From the NCBI RefSeq assembly GCF_037201965.1, contig NZ_CP147518.1, positions 4,767,001-4,831,000 on the forward strand: a DNA stretch of 64,000 nt. The letters run 5' to 3'. The stretch comes from Spirosoma sp. SC4-14 (GTDB lineage Bacteria; Bacteroidota; Bacteroidia; Cytophagales; Spirosomataceae). The notes below the pieces were generated by a model, which did not search any database, had not been told where the DNA came from, and saw only the letters and a program-made list of their open reading frames with translations. A program made the position numbers and the translations under genes. Of this stretch, positions 62,866 to 64,000 are shown one piece after another (the first letter of the stretch is position 1; every line of letters starts with the position of its first letter).

Positions 62866-63399
62866 CTAGGCAGGTATAGACCAAGGGCGTCGAACCAATA
62901 GCCTGTCTAAACAAGCCAGCGTAATTACTCCTAGACCAGCGATATGAACGCTCGTAAGAGCCCGAGGCTTTATCAACCTCAAAGGGACCAGAAACCCTGC
63001 GATGAGTTGCACACTGTTCCCGTAGACCAGACTTACGAAGGTTGTACTGATGAGGGCTATGGGCAGAGTACTTAGCAAGTTAGCCTGAAGCAGTGGCAGG
63101 GTGAACTGAGTACCTGCCAGAAAAGCTACTATAAGTAGTATAAGGGTCGTATAGCCTGATTTATGGACCATTAATCGAACCATTAGCCAATTGCTAATAC
63201 CCCAACTTACTAGTAGCAGCAGATGATGATCCGCACTAACCATCAGCATGACGGAACCAATCAGGAAGCTAAGCTGGATAAAATAGATACGCCAGCACTT
63301 ATTCCCGTTCAGATAACGGTAAGCAAAAGCGTCCAGCGCTATCATAAAGATGGATAAGCTATCTACATAAGAGAGCCCATCAAGAGAAAAAAAAATCAT
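62866..63399 (-). CDS. Short DabB-like membrane protein (NuoL-related, probably internally deleted)
   Basis: 177 residues. The first 85 (MIFFSLDGLSYVDSLSIFMI and QLSFLIGSVMLMVSADHHLL, then LLVSWGISNWLMV) match the N-terminal part of DabB, a NuoL/MrpA-related membrane subunit that is normally about 500 residues or more. The remaining part has three more hydrophobic helices and ends LACLDRLLVRRPWSIPA. The central antiporter-like helices with their charged residues are absent. It is either a relic with an in-frame internal deletion or a real minimal partner of DabA. The frame is clean and the next gene is dabA, so some function remains possible. Confidence 0.6.
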   Translation of the reverse strand: MIFFSLDGLSYVDSLSIFMIALDAFAYRYLNGNKCWRIYFIQLSFLIGSVMLMVSADHHLLLLVSWGISNWLMVRLMVHKSGYTTLILLIVAFLAGTQFTLPLLQANLLSTLPIALISTTFVSLVYGNSVQLIAGFLVPLRLIKPRALTSVHIAGLGVITLACLDRLLVRRPWSIPA

Positions 63400-63444
63400 T
63401 TCAATATAATTTTATAAGCTATCCTTGATTTGACACTCAAAAGT

Positions 63445-63487
63445 ATTAGATAATCTAATATTAGAAAAACTCGAAATTCTAATATTA
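63445..63487. promoter_or_regulatory. Overlapping palindromes upstream of dabB/dabA
   Basis: ATTAGAT-A-ATCTAAT (63445-63459) is a perfect 15-bp palindrome. It overlaps a second inverted repeat, TAATATTAGAA (63456-63466) with TTCTAATATTA (63477-63487). They lie 46-88 bases before the dabB-like start, in very AT-rich DNA. A regulator site is likely; LysR- or TetR-type proteins bind such sites, but none is encoded beside it. Confidence 0.45.
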
Positions 63488-63520
63488 TTCATTAGAAATA
63501 CTTATAGTATCACTACAATT

Positions 63521-63730
63521 TAGGGCAAACGCATCTAAAGGTGTTGAATGACTTGTAAAGGGTAATTCTCGTCACGAGCAGCTTTTTTTCGCTTACGGTT
63601 CATGCTCATCGGTGTAGGCTCCCGCCGTAAGGCCGATAAGGCCATCTTCCGTAAGAGGGCCAGATTCTGGGCGGCTAAGGGATGGCGGACCTGCGAGTCA
63701 TCCTCACTAAAGATCACATCCAGTTGGACT
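63521..63730 (-). mobile_element. ISAs1-type insertion sequence, 3' fragment
   Basis: A 60-codon minus-strand frame (63535-63717) that begins MIFSEDDSQVRHPLAAQNLA and continues LLRKMALSALRREPT and NRKRKKAARDENY matches the C-terminal end of ISAs1-family transposases (LDVIF-EDDS-R...N...RK). An in-frame TAG lies just upstream. AGGGCAAACGCAT at about 63522-63534 may be the terminal inverted repeat. The 5' part is missing and appears cut off near 63730, close to the next element. Confidence 0.65.
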
Positions 63731-63806
63731 TGCTACATTTGACTGGAGACTTTTTTTAGGCAGATTTGGGGGACTAACTGCTTCGGCAGTCCGATCCAAT
63801 TTGAAG

Positions 63807-64000
63807 ATGGTTAAACGACCGCAATGGCGGACCATGTATGTATGACGAAGCCTTCAAGGAAATGGCCCGCTCCGGCGTACCGGTCGAATTGTCTTACGCT
63901 AAGGGATCAATTCAAGAGGCCGCCCGCGAATTGGGGATTGATCCTGGCCGAATCCGCAAATGGAGGCAACGACATCAAAAAAATGATCAAATCCAGCCTG
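63807..64000 (+). pseudogene. IS3-type transposase OrfA, frameshifted, runs off window
   Basis: The gene should start at 63807 (MVKRPQWRTMY), but a 4-base tandem duplication (GTATGTAT, about 63836-63843) shifts the frame and gives a TGA at 63843-63845. From 63838 the correct frame resumes (MYDEAFKEMARSGVPVELSY), then KGSIQEAARELGIDPGRIRK with WRQRH, the IS3 OrfA helix-turn-helix. The rest lies outside the window. Translation from the ATG at 63838 could still give a nearly full OrfA. Confidence 0.65.

Noticed and set aside
1-64000. CRISPR arrays, tRNA or rRNA genes, prophage
   Set aside because: I looked for evenly spaced repeats, tRNA arm motifs and phage structural genes while reading the spacers and found none; a covariance-model search would be decisive for small RNAs.

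Overview
The window looks like a chromosomal segment from a Bacteroidota bacterium of the order Cytophagales, most likely Spirosoma or a close relative. This rests on SusC/SusD pairs, STN-type TonB receptors with FecR and ECF sigma partners, proteins ending in aromatic residues typical of outer-membrane barrels, few Shine-Dalgarno sites, and moderate G+C coding DNA with AT-rich spacers. The genus is an inference. Nearly every gene is on the minus strand. I saw no rRNA, tRNA or CRISPR array.

Region 1 (1-11.9 kb): a small glycan locus. susC, susD and a GH38-like hydrolase run leftwards. kduD and an IclR regulator diverge from susC. Next come an SDR oxidoreductase and its TetR regulator, which share three near-identical palindromic operators. 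A decayed Gfo/Idh/MocA oxidoreductase follows.

Region 2 (12-33.1 kb): a large uronate-type polysaccharide utilisation locus, all on the minus strand. Reading with transcription it runs ECF sigma, FecR anti-sigma, STN-SusC, SusD, a secreted protein of unknown function, a GH36-like hydrolase, a zinc dehydrogenase, a DapA-family aldolase/lyase, a sodium:solute symporter, an UlaG-like metallo-hydrolase, an enolase-superfamily dehydratase, an aldose-epimerase-like protein, KDG kinase, KDPG aldolase and a heparinase II/III-type lyase. Many junctions overlap by 1-4 bases. The enzymes suggest outside cleavage of an acidic glycan, sodium-driven uptake, dehydration to KDG, phosphorylation and aldol cleavage to pyruvate and glyceraldehyde-3-phosphate.

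Region 3 (33.1-46.8 kb): a compact seven-gene run read leftwards: K+ channel, outer-membrane phospholipase A, GH3 enzyme, GAF protein, a giant phosphoesterase / kinase-like / beta-barrel protein, an HD-PycTM fusion and polyphosphate kinase. The last four genes overlap or nearly touch. This is the best candidate for an undescribed system. It joins polyphosphate synthesis to a membrane protein with a Pycsar-effector-type module and to a surface protein with apparent phosphoesterase and kinase-like parts.

Region 4 (47-57 kb): an FAD monooxygenase and a small membrane protein whose gene contains a 24-bp perfect inverted repeat, then a TetR-controlled efflux operon (TetR, TolC, HlyD-type adaptor, DUF2141 protein, two ABC ATPases, two permeases) resembling E. 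coli cecR-ybhGFSR with the double ATPase split in two.

Region 5 (57-64 kb): a more AT-rich, scarred stretch. It holds transposase remnants, an N-terminally truncated DUF2490 gene, an outer-membrane protein, an SDR, a DabA-type inorganic-carbon protein beside a very short DabB-like protein, an ISAs1-type transposase tail, and the start of an IS3-type element carrying a 4-bp duplication.
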